Below, in pieces: positions 1-8,207 of a stretch of 64,000 bases of DNA (the stretch's first letter is position 1; every line of letters starts with the position of its first letter). Where the stretch lies: positions 47,780 to 111,779 of the forward strand of contig JADJPR010000015.1 in assembly GCA_016713135.1 (NCBI GenBank), written 5' to 3'. Source of the stretch: Rhodanobacteraceae bacterium. GTDB lineage: Bacteria > Pseudomonadota > Gammaproteobacteria > Xanthomonadales > SZUA-5. The position numbers were made by a program, and so were the translations under genes. Below the pieces are notes generated by a model that saw only the letters and a list, made by a program, of their open reading frames with translations, did no database searches and was not told where the DNA came from.

Positions 1-84
1 TTCCGCGAGCGCGGCATCCGCCTGGCCTATCCGCAGATGGACGTGCACCTGCACCCTGCGGCAGGCGCGGCAGGGTGCGGATAG
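1..84 (+). CDS. C-terminal end of an MscS-like mechanosensitive channel (partial)
   Basis: The window opens inside a plus-strand reading frame of 27 codons ending in TAG. The visible residues contain RGIRLAYPQMDVHL followed by a short Ala/Gly-rich tail. The pattern 'GI..(P/Y)PQ.DVHL' is the usual end of the cytoplasmic domain of small-conductance mechanosensitive channels (MscS family), which release solutes on hypo-osmotic shock. Only the tail is visible, so this rests on one short motif. The gene converges on ohr, with about 14 bp between the two stops. Confidence 0.45.
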   Translation, partial: FRERGIRLAYPQMDVHLHPAAGAAGCG

Positions 85-98
85 ACGTCAGGCCCAAC

Positions 99-512
99 TC
101 AGGCGACCGCCAGTTCGACCTCGATGTTGCCGCGGGTGGCCTTGGAGTAGGGGCACACCTGGTGCGCCGCCTGCATCAGCGCCATCGCCTGTTCGGCCGC
201 AAGCTGCGGCATGTGGCCGGTGAGCTTGACCGCCAAGCCGTAGCCGGTGGCGTCCTTGCCGATGGTCACCTCGGCGCTGATCGTCACCGGCCCGGTGACG
301 ATCTTCTGCATGCCGGCGACCAGCTTGAGCGCGCCGCCGAAGCAAGCCGAGTAGCCGCAGGCGAACAACTGCTCCGGGTTGGTGCCATGCCCACCCGGAC
401 CACCCAGGCCCTTGGGCACCACCAGGGCGAAATCGAGGATGCCGTCATCGCTGGCGACCTTGCCGTCGCGTCCTGCGGTGGCACTGGCTTTTGCGGTGTA
501 GAGGGGTTGCAT
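99..512 (-). CDS. ohr: Organic hydroperoxide resistance protein (OsmC/Ohr family)
   Basis: This 137-residue protein fits Ohr peroxidases, which reduce organic and lipid hydroperoxides in the cytoplasm using lipoylated proteins as reductant. The two catalytic cysteines are visible as C57 in GYSACF and C120 in QVCPYSKATR. The NPEQLFA stretch (about 45-51) and an early Arg (R15) match the residues that position the peroxidatic Cys in the family. The length is normal for Ohr (about 140 aa), and both cysteines lie in Ohr-type rather than OsmC-type contexts. No ohrR-like MarR regulator is visible in the window. The gene stands alone, followed upstream by a repeat-rich intergenic stretch. Confidence 0.92.
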   Translation of the reverse strand: MQPLYTAKASATAGRDGKVASDDGILDFALVVPKGLGGPGGHGTNPEQLFACGYSACFGGALKLVAGMQKIVTGPVTISAEVTIGKDATGYGLAVKLTGHMPQLAAEQAMALMQAAHQVCPYSKATRGNIEVELAVA

Positions 513-573
513 GGGGTGCTCCGGTGGTGGGTGAGAACGGGAAGCAGTCTAATTCAGGAGCCAAAAGTGAAAA

Positions 574-626
574 GTGAAACGTAAAACGTCAATTCGCCCC
601 GCGCCCATTGACGTTTTCCGTTTCAC
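574..626. repeat. Tandem-word hairpin (GTGAAAC/GTAAAAC type) upstream of ohr
   Basis: A 20-bp arm at 574-593 (GTGAAACGTAAAACGTCAAT) pairs with 607-626 with one mismatch around a 13-nt loop. The left arm continues a run of near-identical 7-mers (AGTGAAA words from 563). The right arm is repeated directly downstream: the stretch 605-645 recurs in shortened form at 679-714, just before the stop codon of the next gene. This is one of a family of intergenic hairpins in this window with arms made of repeated short words. Confidence 0.7.
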
Positions 627-718
627 GTTTGACCTTGCTTGCGGAGGAACAACTTCTGGCATCAGATCCGGCCCAGGCCCATTGACGTTTCACGTTTGAC
701 TCTGCTTGCGGCGGTACA

Positions 719-2860
719 TCACTCGGCGTCGGGCCCGACCCACATCAAATCCACCTCCACCTTGTCGGTTTGCGCGATCACCGCGGGCGGGCCGTCGCGG
801 CTGACGTCAATGGCGCGGCTGAGGGCGCCGGGGTGCGGCCAAGCCGTGCTGCCATGTGTCCCATCCGTCAGCGCATGGCGGTCGATGGTGGTGCCGGGGT
901 TGTCGGCGGCGACGTAGAACACCGCGCCCTCGGCGACAGCCCAGTTCCGCCGGTCTCCCGGCGCCAGTTCGATCGGCAACGGCGAGCACTCCTGGCCGTG
1001 GCAGCGATGCAGGCGCGCATCGCCGACCTCGACCAGGAACAGGCCCTGCGGGTCCACCTGGTAGTGCTCGACGGAATCGTGCATGCGCTCGGGTGGCGCT
1101 TTGCCGTCCAGACGGAAACGCCACAGCGTGGCCAGGCGCTCGTCGCCGACACGGCACCAGGCATGCATGCCATCGGGGTCGAACTGTGCATCGTGCGCGC
1201 CCGCAGGCGCGTGCATGAGCGCTTGTGGCGCGTCGGCGCCGATGACGAACCGCCACAGATCGACGCCGGCCGGCGCATAGCGCGTCAGCAGCAGTTCGCG
1301 GCCATCCGGCGACCACGCCGGCTGCGCCCAGCGCATGGTCGGATCGAGCGGCAGCCGCGATTCGTTGCGGCTGGCCAGGTCCAGCAGGTAGATCGACTCG
1401 GCGCCATCGCGATTGGATTGGTAGACCAGTCGTTGGCCATCCGGTGCGAGGCGCGGGTAGGCATCGTAGCGGCTGGACGCGGTCAGGCGTTCGGGCACGG
1501 CGCCGGGCGCGAACCACCAGAGGTTGGCATCGTAGCCGGCCTGCTCGTAGACCAGCGTGCCATCGGCGGCGACATCCGGATAGCGTGCGCCGCGCGCGCC
1601 GAGTAATTCGGACTTGCCGCTGACCGGATCGATGGCGACCAGTGCGCGGAAGCCCAGGCCGTCGGTGGCGGCGAGGATCCGGCCATCGGTGAGAAAATCG
1701 GCGCCATACAGCATGCTCGCCGGGAAATCGATGCGCCGGTCGTTCCCGGCAGCCTCATGCAGGCGCAGCGAACGGTCGCCTTCGACGCCGCGCGTGTAGA
1801 CGATCCGGCCGGCGCCGTCGATGCGCGGATGGGTGTCGTTGCCATGGCCCTGCGGCGGCGCAGTCAGCGATTCGCGTCGACCGTCGGCCAGGCGCAGGCG
1901 CGCAAGGCCAGCGCCATGCCCCGGCACTTCCGGCGGCGCGGTGTAGGCCACCTCGTCGCCTGCCCAGTCGGGGCAGCTCAGCACGCCGGGCGCACAGTCG
2001 GCGACGCGCACCGGCGCGCCACCCAGCACTGGCGCGCGCAACAGTTCGCAGGCACCTGCGCGGTGACGGGTCCACAGCACCTCGCGGTCGTCCGGGCTGA
2101 ACACCGGGCAGAGGTCGTTCGCGCTTCCGTCGGTCAGCGTGCGGGCGATGCGCCCATCGCGCGAGCGCAGGCGGATGCTCGCGGTCTCGCTGTCGGGTGC
2201 GACCTCGCTGTAGACCACCAGATCGCCTGCATGCGCCAGCCGCGGGGCCAGTTCCCAGCCGGGATCGCTGGTCAGCGGCTGGGCGTTGAGCAGCCGCGCG
2301 CGCCAGTCCTCGGCCGCATCAATTGGCGCTTGCGGGCGCAGCAACCAGGCCAGCGCCAGCGCCGCGAGCCCGAAGGCCGCCAGTCCCGGTGCCAGGTGCG
2401 GCGGGCGGCGGACAGGCACTCCCGCCGACGGTGCAGCCGGTGGCGCAACCACGATGGGCGTGTCATCAGCCTCCGGGACTGCAGTCTCTGCGACCGGCGC
2501 AGACGCCTCCAGCCAGTTCACCGCCGCCAGCAGCCGATAGCCGACCTTCGGAATCGTTTCCAGGTAGCGCGGCGCGCGCGCATCGTCGCCGAGCGCCTGG
2601 CGCAGATCGGCGATGGTGCGCGAGAGCACCTCGTCGTTGACCATCCGACGCGACCAGGCCGATGCCAGCAGGGTCTCGCGGCTGACCGTGCGCCCGCCCG
2701 CGAGTGCCAGCAGGCGCAACAGCTGGATCAGGCGCGGCTGCACCCGCTGGCGTTCCTCGCCACGCTGGAATTCATTGAGTTCGGGCACGACCCGCCACTC
2801 GCCGACTTCAAAGGGTCTCAGGCGATCCGCGTCTGCTTCGTTTGGGTCGTGCGAAATCAA
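719..2860 (-). CDS. Membrane-anchored winged-helix regulator with periplasmic TolB-like beta-propeller
   Basis: About 713 residues. Residues ~8-100 form an OmpR/CadC-type winged-helix DNA-binding domain (Trans_reg_C), with the typical LSRTIADLRQALGDDARAPRYLETIPKVGYRL layout split over ~75-107. A Pro-rich linker follows, then one hydrophobic segment at about 150-172. The rest is a repeat-rich beta-propeller of the TolB/PD40 type (SPDDREVLW, APDGQRLVYQSNRDG, SPDGRELLLTRY). The architecture matches ToxR/CadC-like one-component regulators that sense outside the membrane and bind DNA inside. The start is uncertain: no ATG precedes the domain, and a TTG at 2860 was chosen because the frame upstream runs open without homology. 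It is divergent from the secreted propeller gene at 2972, an obvious candidate target. Confidence 0.75.
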   Translation of the reverse strand: MISHDPNEADADRLRPFEVGEWRVVPELNEFQRGEERQRVQPRLIQLLRLLALAGGRTVSRETLLASAWSRRMVNDEVLSRTIADLRQALGDDARAPRYLETIPKVGYRLLAAVNWLEASAPVAETAVPEADDTPIVVAPPAAPSAGVPVRRPPHLAPGLAAFGLAALALAWLLRPQAPIDAAEDWRARLLNAQPLTSDPGWELAPRLAHAGDLVVYSEVAPDSETASIRLRSRDGRIARTLTDGSANDLCPVFSPDDREVLWTRHRAGACELLRAPVLGGAPVRVADCAPGVLSCPDWAGDEVAYTAPPEVPGHGAGLARLRLADGRRESLTAPPQGHGNDTHPRIDGAGRIVYTRGVEGDRSLRLHEAAGNDRRIDFPASMLYGADFLTDGRILAATDGLGFRALVAIDPVSGKSELLGARGARYPDVAADGTLVYEQAGYDANLWWFAPGAVPERLTASSRYDAYPRLAPDGQRLVYQSNRDGAESIYLLDLASRNESRLPLDPTMRWAQPAWSPDGRELLLTRYAPAGVDLWRFVIGADAPQALMHAPAGAHDAQFDPDGMHAWCRVGDERLATLWRFRLDGKAPPERMHDSVEHYQVDPQGLFLVEVGDARLHRCHGQECSPLPIELAPGDRRNWAVAEGAVFYVAADNPGTTIDRHALTDGTHGSTAWPHPGALSRAIDVSRDGPPAVIAQTDKVEVDLMWVGPDAE

Positions 2861-2971
2861 TGATTTGTGCGAGTTCAGTGAAAACGGAGAAGTTCCGGAG
2901 GACAAGTTCAGGCGGGCCCGCGGGCCGCCGGGAAGGATGGTGCCACCCCAACTGGCAACGAGGAACCCTGC

Positions 2972-4276
2972 ATGAAGATCGTCGGCATCATCGCCCTCAG
3001 TCTGGCCGCCGGCAGCGCGCTGGCGCAACCGGCCGCCTGTCCGCGGCTGCTGGTCAGCGGGTATTTCAGCAACAATGTGCACATATTCGACGCCTGCACC
3101 GGCGCTTTCGAGCGCCTGCTCGACAGCACCGGCCGGATTGCTGGCGCGCAGGCCACGGGCGTTGGCCCCGACGGCAAGCTCTATGTGGTCAGCGAAGGCA
3201 GCGGCCAGATCCTGCGCTACGACGCCCAGACCCTGGCCTTCGAGGCCGTGGCGGTGACCTTGCCGGGCACCTTCGGCGGCACCGGCATGGTCTTCAACGG
3301 CAACGAGATCTGGGTGGCCGGTTACAACTACGACGGCGTGCGGCGCTTCTCGCTCACCGGCGAATCGCTCGGCGATGTGGTCGCGCCGCGTGCCGGCGGC
3401 CTGAACGGCGCGGACAACGGCATGACCATCGGACCCGATGGCCGGCTGTACGTGCCGGGCTACGACAGCGACAGTGTGGTCCGGCGCGACTCCGTCAGCG
3501 GCCAGACCAGCACCTTCATCGCGGCCGGTGCCGGCGGCCTGAACGAGACCCGCGGCATCCTGTTCGAGCCCGATGGCCAGACCCTGCTGGTGACCAGCGA
3601 GGGCAACGGTCGCGTGATCCGCTACACGGCGAACGGCGCGGCGATCGGCAGCGTGATCACCGGGCTCAACCGGCCCACCGGCATCGCCTACCATCCGGAT
3701 GGCAGCCTGCTGGTCGCTGATGCCGAAGCCGTGCGCAAGTACGATCCGCAGAGCTATGCGCTGCGCGGGACGCTCGCGACCGTGGCCGCCGGGCAAGTCG
3801 ACGGCACCACGTACATCAGCTTCCTGCCGCGCGTCGGCATCGACCAGGCGCAAGTCGGCAGCCAGTATTGGGTCAGCGGCAGCGGGCCGATCACTGGCCG
3901 GACCATCGTGATCGACCAGGTCATCAGCACCGTCGGGCCGGCCTTCGGCGCCAACTATGACCCGGCGGAACTCGTCATCGAGCGCTGGGGTTCGTTGCGC
4001 GTGCAGTTCACCAGTTGCACCCGGGCGAACTTCAGCTGGGACTCCACCGGCGCCGACTCCGCTGGCTTCGGCAGCGGCAGCTACCCCATGCAGCGCATCG
4101 TCGAGAACGAGCTGACCCAGCGTTGCCAGCAGCAGGGCTTCGACAACGCCAACGACATGCAATGGATCCTCGGCAGCTGGTACGGCGGCGACGCACGCAA
4201 CGGCGAGGGCATCCTGATCGACAAGACCCTGGACGGACGCGCCTTCGTGGCGTGGTTCACGTATCGGCCACGCTGA
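2972..4276 (+). CDS. Secreted NHL/SMP-30-like beta-propeller protein with C-terminal GEGI-type domain
   Basis: A 434-residue protein with a clean signal peptide (residues 1-19, ending SALAQ). Residues ~25-280 are six-bladed-propeller repeats of the NHL/streptogramin-lyase type (GVGPDGKLYVVSEGSGQILRYD at ~58, GPDGRLYVPGYDS at ~152, PDGQTLLVTSEGNGRVIRY at ~199). The last ~150 residues form a separate domain ending ILGSWYGGDARNGEGILID...AFVAWFTYRP, a tail I have seen on other Xanthomonadales secreted proteins but whose function I do not know. A GAGGAA ribosome site precedes the ATG by about 8 nt. No enzyme residues are assignable. It is divergent from the winged-helix regulator, with 111 bp shared between the two starts. 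Confidence 0.72.
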   Translation: MKIVGIIALSLAAGSALAQPAACPRLLVSGYFSNNVHIFDACTGAFERLLDSTGRIAGAQATGVGPDGKLYVVSEGSGQILRYDAQTLAFEAVAVTLPGTFGGTGMVFNGNEIWVAGYNYDGVRRFSLTGESLGDVVAPRAGGLNGADNGMTIGPDGRLYVPGYDSDSVVRRDSVSGQTSTFIAAGAGGLNETRGILFEPDGQTLLVTSEGNGRVIRYTANGAAIGSVITGLNRPTGIAYHPDGSLLVADAEAVRKYDPQSYALRGTLATVAAGQVDGTTYISFLPRVGIDQAQVGSQYWVSGSGPITGRTIVIDQVISTVGPAFGANYDPAELVIERWGSLRVQFTSCTRANFSWDSTGADSAGFGSGSYPMQRIVENELTQRCQQQGFDNANDMQWILGSWYGGDARNGEGILIDKTLDGRAFVAWFTYRPR

Positions 4277-4379
4277 TCGGCCGAAGCTGAATGGAAAATC
4301 GTGCGCCGCCGCCGCAACCGGCTGCGGTTCAGGCGCCGCGGTGCAGGTTTGAGCCCTGGCCAACTGCAGGAGCACTGCG

Positions 4380-4808
4380 ATGCGAACCCGGATTGTCCTG
4401 TTGATGCTTGCCCTGCTGACGCTGGCGGCATGCGCCACGCCGCCACGCTACTACAACGACGGCTACCGCAGCGCCTGCAACAACTGCGGCACCGTCGAAC
4501 GCATCGAGCGCGTTTACGGCGAGCGCGAAACCACCGGTGGCGGCGCGGTGCTCGGCGCGATCATCGGCGGCGCCCTCGGCAACCAGGTCGGCAAGGGCGA
4601 TGGCCGCAAGGCCGCGACCGTGGCCGGCGCGGTGATTGGCGGTGCCATTGGCAATGCGGTCGAGAAAGACCAGCGCTCTCGCCCGCGCTTCGAGATCTTC
4701 GTGCAAATGGACGACGGCCGCCGCCTGGTGGTCGAGCAACCCAGCCTGGACGGACTGCGCGAGGGCGATTACGTGCAGATCGTGGGCAACCGGGCGCAGC
4801 TGTTCTGA
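4380..4808 (+). CDS. Glycine-zipper outer-membrane lipoprotein (SlyB/Pcp-like)
   Basis: A 142-residue protein with a lipoprotein signal (lipobox LAAC, Cys18). Residues ~55-95 contain two glycine-zipper hairpin segments (GAVLGAIIGGALGNQVGKG and AGAVIGGAIGNAV), the hallmark of the Rick_17kDa/SlyB 2TM family. A short beta-rich tail follows (RRLVVEQPSLDGLREGDYV), typical of Pcp/SlyB proteins. Such lipoproteins sit in the outer membrane and contribute to envelope integrity; a specific role cannot be inferred here. A GGAG ribosome site lies about 8 nt upstream of the ATG. It converges on the sulfurtransferase gene, with 14 bp between the stops. Confidence 0.85.
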   Translation: MRTRIVLLMLALLTLAACATPPRYYNDGYRSACNNCGTVERIERVYGERETTGGGAVLGAIIGGALGNQVGKGDGRKAATVAGAVIGGAIGNAVEKDQRSRPRFEIFVQMDDGRRLVVEQPSLDGLREGDYVQIVGNRAQLF

Positions 4809-4822
4809 GCCGGGCGCCTGGG

Positions 4823-5680
4823 TCAGGCGGTGCTCACGGGGCGGGCTGGATCCCGGATCCATCCGCTCCACGAATCCGGATACAGGCGGGAGCCGCGCAG
4901 GCCGGCGACTTCCATCGCCAGCAGGTTGTGGCAGGCGGTGACGCCGGAGCCGCACATGTGCACCACCTGGGTGGCGGGGCGGCCGTCGAGCAAGGCCGCG
5001 AATTCCGCGCGCAGCTGGGCCGGGGTCTTGAACTTCCCGTCGGCCGCGAGGTTGTCGCTGAAGGGGCGGTTGACCGCGCCCGGGACATGGCCGGCGACCG
5101 GGTCGATAGGCTCCACTTCGCCGCGGAAGCGCGCCGCGCCGCGTGCGTCGATGAGCGCGATGCTGCGATCGGCAAGTCCCGCGCTGACGGCGTCCGCGCT
5201 CAGCCAGGCACTGGCCGGCAGCGCAAGTCGCAGCGGCAGCCGCGTCGGCGGATAGCTCGGCGGCGTGCCGGTTTCGAGCGGCAATCCGTCGGCTTTCCAG
5301 GCCGCGAACCCGCCATTCAGGACCTTCACCTGGGCGAAGCCGAGCACGCGCAGCAGCCACCACAGGCGCGCCGCGTAGGCGCCGTGGTCCTGGTCGTAGG
5401 CGACGATGTGGGTATCACGGGTCAGGTCCAACCGCGCGAACGAGGCCGCCAGCGCGCGCATCCCGGGCAAGGGGTGGCGGCCGTGGGTGTCCATCTGCGA
5501 CAGGTCCGAGAGATCGCGGTTGAGGTCCGCGTAGCGCGCGTGCGGGATGCGTCCGGCCGCGTAGGCGCGCGATCCGGCATCGGGATCGGCGAGGTCGAAG
5601 CGGCAATCGACAAGGCGCAACTGGCGGTCTTCCAGCCGCGCGACAAGCTCAGCGGTCGAGATCAGCGGGGTCGAAGCCAT
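4823..5680 (-). CDS. sseA: 3-mercaptopyruvate/thiosulfate sulfurtransferase (tandem rhodanese)
   Basis: A 285-residue two-domain rhodanese. The N-terminal inactive domain (about 5-135) contains the conserved CRFDLADP and HIPHARY-like stretch. The C-terminal catalytic domain (about 160-280) carries the active-site loop CGSGVTA at Cys243. The CG(S/T)GVT loop is characteristic of 3-mercaptopyruvate sulfurtransferases rather than thiosulfate rhodaneses (CRxGVT). The enzyme would transfer sulfane sulfur from mercaptopyruvate to thiol or cyanide acceptors in the cytoplasm. Its first 32 bp overlap the end of the Nudix gene upstream, so the two are probably cotranscribed with the DUF1289 gene. Confidence 0.88.
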   Translation of the reverse strand: MASTPLISTAELVARLEDRQLRLVDCRFDLADPDAGSRAYAAGRIPHARYADLNRDLSDLSQMDTHGRHPLPGMRALAASFARLDLTRDTHIVAYDQDHGAYAARLWWLLRVLGFAQVKVLNGGFAAWKADGLPLETGTPPSYPPTRLPLRLALPASAWLSADAVSAGLADRSIALIDARGAARFRGEVEPIDPVAGHVPGAVNRPFSDNLAADGKFKTPAQLRAEFAALLDGRPATQVVHMCGSGVTACHNLLAMEVAGLRGSRLYPDSWSGWIRDPARPVSTA

Positions 5681-6308
5681 GGCGGTCGAGGCGCTCCAGC
5701 AGGTTCACCAGCATGCCTGCGGTGGCGCCCCAGATGTAGCGCTCGCCGTAGGGGAATGCATAGTAACCGCGCAGGCGACCGCGGAAATGGCGCTCTTCGC
5801 GCTTGAGATTGCGGCGGTCGAGCAGGAAACGCAGCGGAACCTCGAACACTTCGTCGACTTCGCGCGCGTCCGGTCGCGTCTCGCAGCCGGGATCGACAAT
5901 GCCGACGACCGGGGTGACCGCGAATGCGCTGATCGTGCCGTAGACATCCAGGAGTCCGATCGGCCGGACCGCGGAAGGGGGGATCCCGAGTTCCTCATGC
6001 GTCTCGCGCAGCGCACCGGCGACTGCGTCGGCGTCGCCAGCCTCGATGCGTCCGCCGGGAAAGCTGATCTGGCCGCCGTGAGTGGGCAGGTCCGGGGTGC
6101 GTCGGGTCAGCAGCACCTGCCAGCCGGCGTCGCGCGGAATCAGACCGACCAGCACCGCGGCGGGGCGTAGCGGCTGGCCCGGCGGAAGCAGGCCGTCGAG
6201 TTCGTCGAGGTTGCATGGGGCGGCGCTGGCGCAGCTGACAGGGCGCAGCGCGCCGGCCAGATGATCGATCCAGCCCGGCCGCAGCAGCGTGGGCGCCTCA
6301 TCCCACAT
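5649..6308 (-). CDS. CoA pyrophosphatase (NudL-like Nudix hydrolase)
   Basis: A 219-residue Nudix protein. The CoA-specific signature LLTRRTPDLPTHGGQ then SFPGGR is at about 66-87 and runs into the Nudix box, with catalytic REtheEEL-type residues RETHEELG at 101-108. Members of this subfamily (NudL/UPF0035) cleave CoA and its oxidised forms to phosphopantetheine and 3',5'-ADP, needing Mg or Mn held by the box glutamates. Length and motif order are normal for the family. The end overlaps sseA by 32 bp and the start overlaps the DUF1289 gene by 11 bp, suggesting a compact three-gene unit. Confidence 0.88.
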   Translation of the reverse strand: MWDEAPTLLRPGWIDHLAGALRPVSCASAAPCNLDELDGLLPPGQPLRPAAVLVGLIPRDAGWQVLLTRRTPDLPTHGGQISFPGGRIEAGDADAVAGALRETHEELGIPPSAVRPIGLLDVYGTISAFAVTPVVGIVDPGCETRPDAREVDEVFEVPLRFLLDRRNLKREERHFRGRLRGYYAFPYGERYIWGATAGMLVNLLERLDRHGFDPADLDR

Positions 6309-6507
6309 TCGGGCCCATTCCGCGCTGCGGCAGCACCTCGTCCATGATGCGCAGTCGTTCTGCGTCGCTCATCCGGCTCCACGCGCCGATCTCGTCGCCC
6401 GTGCGCAAACAACCCATGCACAAACCGTCGTCGCCGAGGGTGCAGATGCCAATGCACGGGGTGAGCGCGGGCGGCGGAGCCGGGCGCCAGTTCACATTCC
6501 AGTCCAT
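6298..6507 (-). CDS. DUF1289 family small Cys-rich protein
   Basis: A 69-residue protein from the ATG at 6507. It contains the DUF1289 pattern PCIGICTLGDDGLCMGC followed by RTGDEIGAW and MSDAERLRIM, including the four conserved cysteines likely to bind a metal. The family has no established function and is often encoded beside metabolic or repair genes. An alternative ATG at 6582 would add 25 residues, but they do not resemble family N-termini, so the shorter form is preferred. The 3' end overlaps the Nudix gene by 11 bp. Confidence 0.8.
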   Translation of the reverse strand: MDWNVNWRPAPPPALTPCIGICTLGDDGLCMGCLRTGDEIGAWSRMSDAERLRIMDEVLPQRGMGPNVG

Positions 6508-6623
6508 GCGCGCAAGTGTATCGCTTGCCACGCCGGAAGCGCGCGTGAAAGCATCCGCGCCATGCAAAAGCCATTCCCGCATTCAACCGCCGCTCAGGGC
6601 GGCAACTACCAGGTCCCGGGCGC

Positions 6624-7043
6624 GTGCTAGCCGTCGCCGGCAAGATCCTGCGCGACTACGGCAAGGTGCTGGGTGAGATCGAACCCGGTTGCGCCGCGTT
6701 GCCGCGCTCCTTCCTGCCGCACCCGCGCGGTGCGATCCAGGAGGCCACGTTGCGCGTGCTGGCCACGCTGAGCCCGGGCGACGACGCGCTGCGCGATGCG
6801 TTGATCCGGGGATTCGTGTTCCTCGCCCAGTTCGTCGACGACGACGACGCCATGCGCGTGGCCGAGGGCCAGGCGCAGATGGACGCGCTGGCGCTCGATG
6901 CCGGCGCCGAACCGCAATCGCCGCAGGCGCTGGAAGCGCTGCGGGTGGTCAACCAGATCAAGGTGGAGATGGAGCAGGCGCTGTTGCAGGCCTGCCAGGC
7001 GGCGCGGATTCCGCTGTCGCGGGCGCCATCGTTGTTGCGGTGA
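6624..7043 (+). CDS. Hypothetical protein, about 139 aa, alpha-helical
   Basis: Not recognised. The frame starts at a GTG and encodes a soluble, mostly helical protein (IRGFVFLAQFVDDDDAM, ALRVVNQIKVEMEQALLQAC) without a signal peptide or membrane segment. Codon composition resembles neighbouring genes, which supports it being real. A small in-frame ATG peptide of 22 codons (6562-6630) ends exactly where this frame starts and overlaps it by a few bases, so the true start could be elsewhere or translation could be coupled. It lies head-to-head with the DUF1289 gene and converges on the FKBP gene across a palindromic repeat. Confidence 0.55.
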   Translation: MLAVAGKILRDYGKVLGEIEPGCAALPRSFLPHPRGAIQEATLRVLATLSPGDDALRDALIRGFVFLAQFVDDDDAMRVAEGQAQMDALALDAGAEPQSPQALEALRVVNQIKVEMEQALLQACQAARIPLSRAPSLLR

Positions 7044-7048
7044 AGGGG

Positions 7049-7138
7049 GTAGGCCGGTGTATCGCGCGGCGATTCACCGGCGTGAGCGCCGGGGAGGCGC
7101 GCTGCGCCACCCCGGCCTACGCGCGGCTTGGCCGCGCG
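7049..7138. repeat. REP-like palindrome between convergent genes
   Basis: GTAGGCCGG at 7049-7057 pairs with CCGGCCTAC at 7112-7120, enclosing further partial dyads around GCGCCGGGGAGGCGC. A second small hairpin, GCGCGGC-ttg-GCCGCGC, follows at 7121-7137. Such GTAGGCCGG...CCGGCCTAC units are common extragenic palindromes in this lineage. The position between convergent stop codons suggests it may also act in transcript termination or 3'-end protection, although no U-tract follows. Confidence 0.65.
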
Positions 7139-7152
7139 GACCACTCACCGCT

Positions 7153-7863
7153 TTACTTCACTTCGATCAGCTTGATATCGAAGATCAGCGCCTGGTTCGG
7201 GCCGATCGGGCGCGGACCGCGATCGCCGTAGGCCATTTCTGGCGGCAGGAAGATCTGCCAGTGGTCGCCGACGCGCATCAGCGGCAGCACTTCCTGCCAG
7301 CCCTTCAGCACCTGGTCGACCTGGAACTTGGCCGGCACGCCGCGCGCGAAGGAGCTGTCGAACTCGAAACCGGTGATCAGCGAGCCGCGGTAGTGCACGG
7401 TCACTTCACTGGTCGCGGTCGGGCGGCTTCCGTTGCCTTCCTCGATCACGCGGTACTGGATGCCCGAGGGCAGCGCGACGATGCCCTTCTTGGCGCGGTT
7501 CTCGGCCATGAACTTGTCGCTCGCGGCCTTGTTGTCGGCGGCGAGCTTGTTGAACTTCGCTTCGGCCTCGCTGCGCAGCTTGTTTTCCAGCAGTTCCATC
7601 TGCTGGCCGAGTTGTTCGCGCGGATAGGCGACTTCCTTGCCGGCGAAGCCATCGCGCAGCGCGCGGATCACGCCTTCGACATCGATGTCGACGCCGCGTT
7701 CCTTGAGATCGGCGCCGAACTGGTAGCCGACCGCATAGCTCATCTTGGTCTTGTCCATCGCGACCGCCGGGGCGGCCGGCGCGGCGCTAGGGGCGGGGGT
7801 CTGCGCAACAGCGGACAGCGACAACACAGCAGCGGCAACCGCCGCCAACCCAGTGAATTTCAT
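7153..7863 (-). CDS. fkpA: Periplasmic FKBP-type peptidyl-prolyl isomerase (FkpA/Mip-like)
   Basis: A 236-residue protein with a signal peptide (about 1-21, SAVAQ). Residues ~37-125 form the alpha-helical dimerisation domain of FkpA/Mip proteins (KMSYAVGYQFGADLKERGVDID, then long charged helices). Residues ~130-235 are an FKBP domain with VTVHYRGSLITGFEFDSS, ending DIKLIEVK. It would catalyse prolyl isomerisation and act as a folding chaperone in the periplasm. Its promoter region (7864-8207) is shared back-to-back with the psp operon, a plausible envelope-stress pairing. Confidence 0.9.
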   Translation of the reverse strand: MKFTGLAAVAAAVLSLSAVAQTPAPSAAPAAPAVAMDKTKMSYAVGYQFGADLKERGVDIDVEGVIRALRDGFAGKEVAYPREQLGQQMELLENKLRSEAEAKFNKLAADNKAASDKFMAENRAKKGIVALPSGIQYRVIEEGNGSRPTATSEVTVHYRGSLITGFEFDSSFARGVPAKFQVDQVLKGWQEVLPLMRVGDHWQIFLPPEMAYGDRGPRPIGPNQALIFDIKLIEVK

Positions 7864-8142
7864 CTAAACCTCCAAATGGAGCGGGATTTGCGACTGCACG
7901 GGGCTCACGGGCCGCCGAGTCTGTCGCGCTTTGAGGGGCGCGCGGATTCTAAGGGAAGCTTCCGGCCAGCGTCACCCGGATCGTTGCGCGCGGGCGATGT
8001 CGTTCAGGTCCGCCTCGCAGGCTTGCTCGCCCGGGTGACCGGATGGCGAGTTCTGCACAATCGTGGCGAGGCTCGCCACCGGGGGTTCGTGGCGGGTACG
8101 GATCGTCGGCAGTGACATCAATCAAATCAATTACTTAGACCG

Positions 8143-8159
8143 TTGGCACGGGACTTGGA
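8143..8159 (+). promoter_or_regulatory. Probable sigma-54 promoter of the psp operon
   Basis: TTGGCACGGGACTTGGA matches the -24/-12 consensus (TGGCACG-N4-TTGC) with perfect spacing. The one deviation is at the -12 element, TTGG instead of TTGC. It lies 49 bp upstream of the pspA start, and psp operons are classically transcribed by sigma-54 with the enhancer-binding activator PspF. No pspF gene is in the window. Confidence 0.7.
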
Positions 8160-8207
8160 ATGGGTCAATCACCCGCAAGGGGCATGAATCCACGAGGAGA
8201 TAGCAAC

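Noticed and set aside
7049..7138. Possible tRNA-like folding of the GTAGGCCGG palindrome.
   Set aside because: No T-loop, anticodon stem or CCA pattern; it is a symmetric extragenic palindrome.
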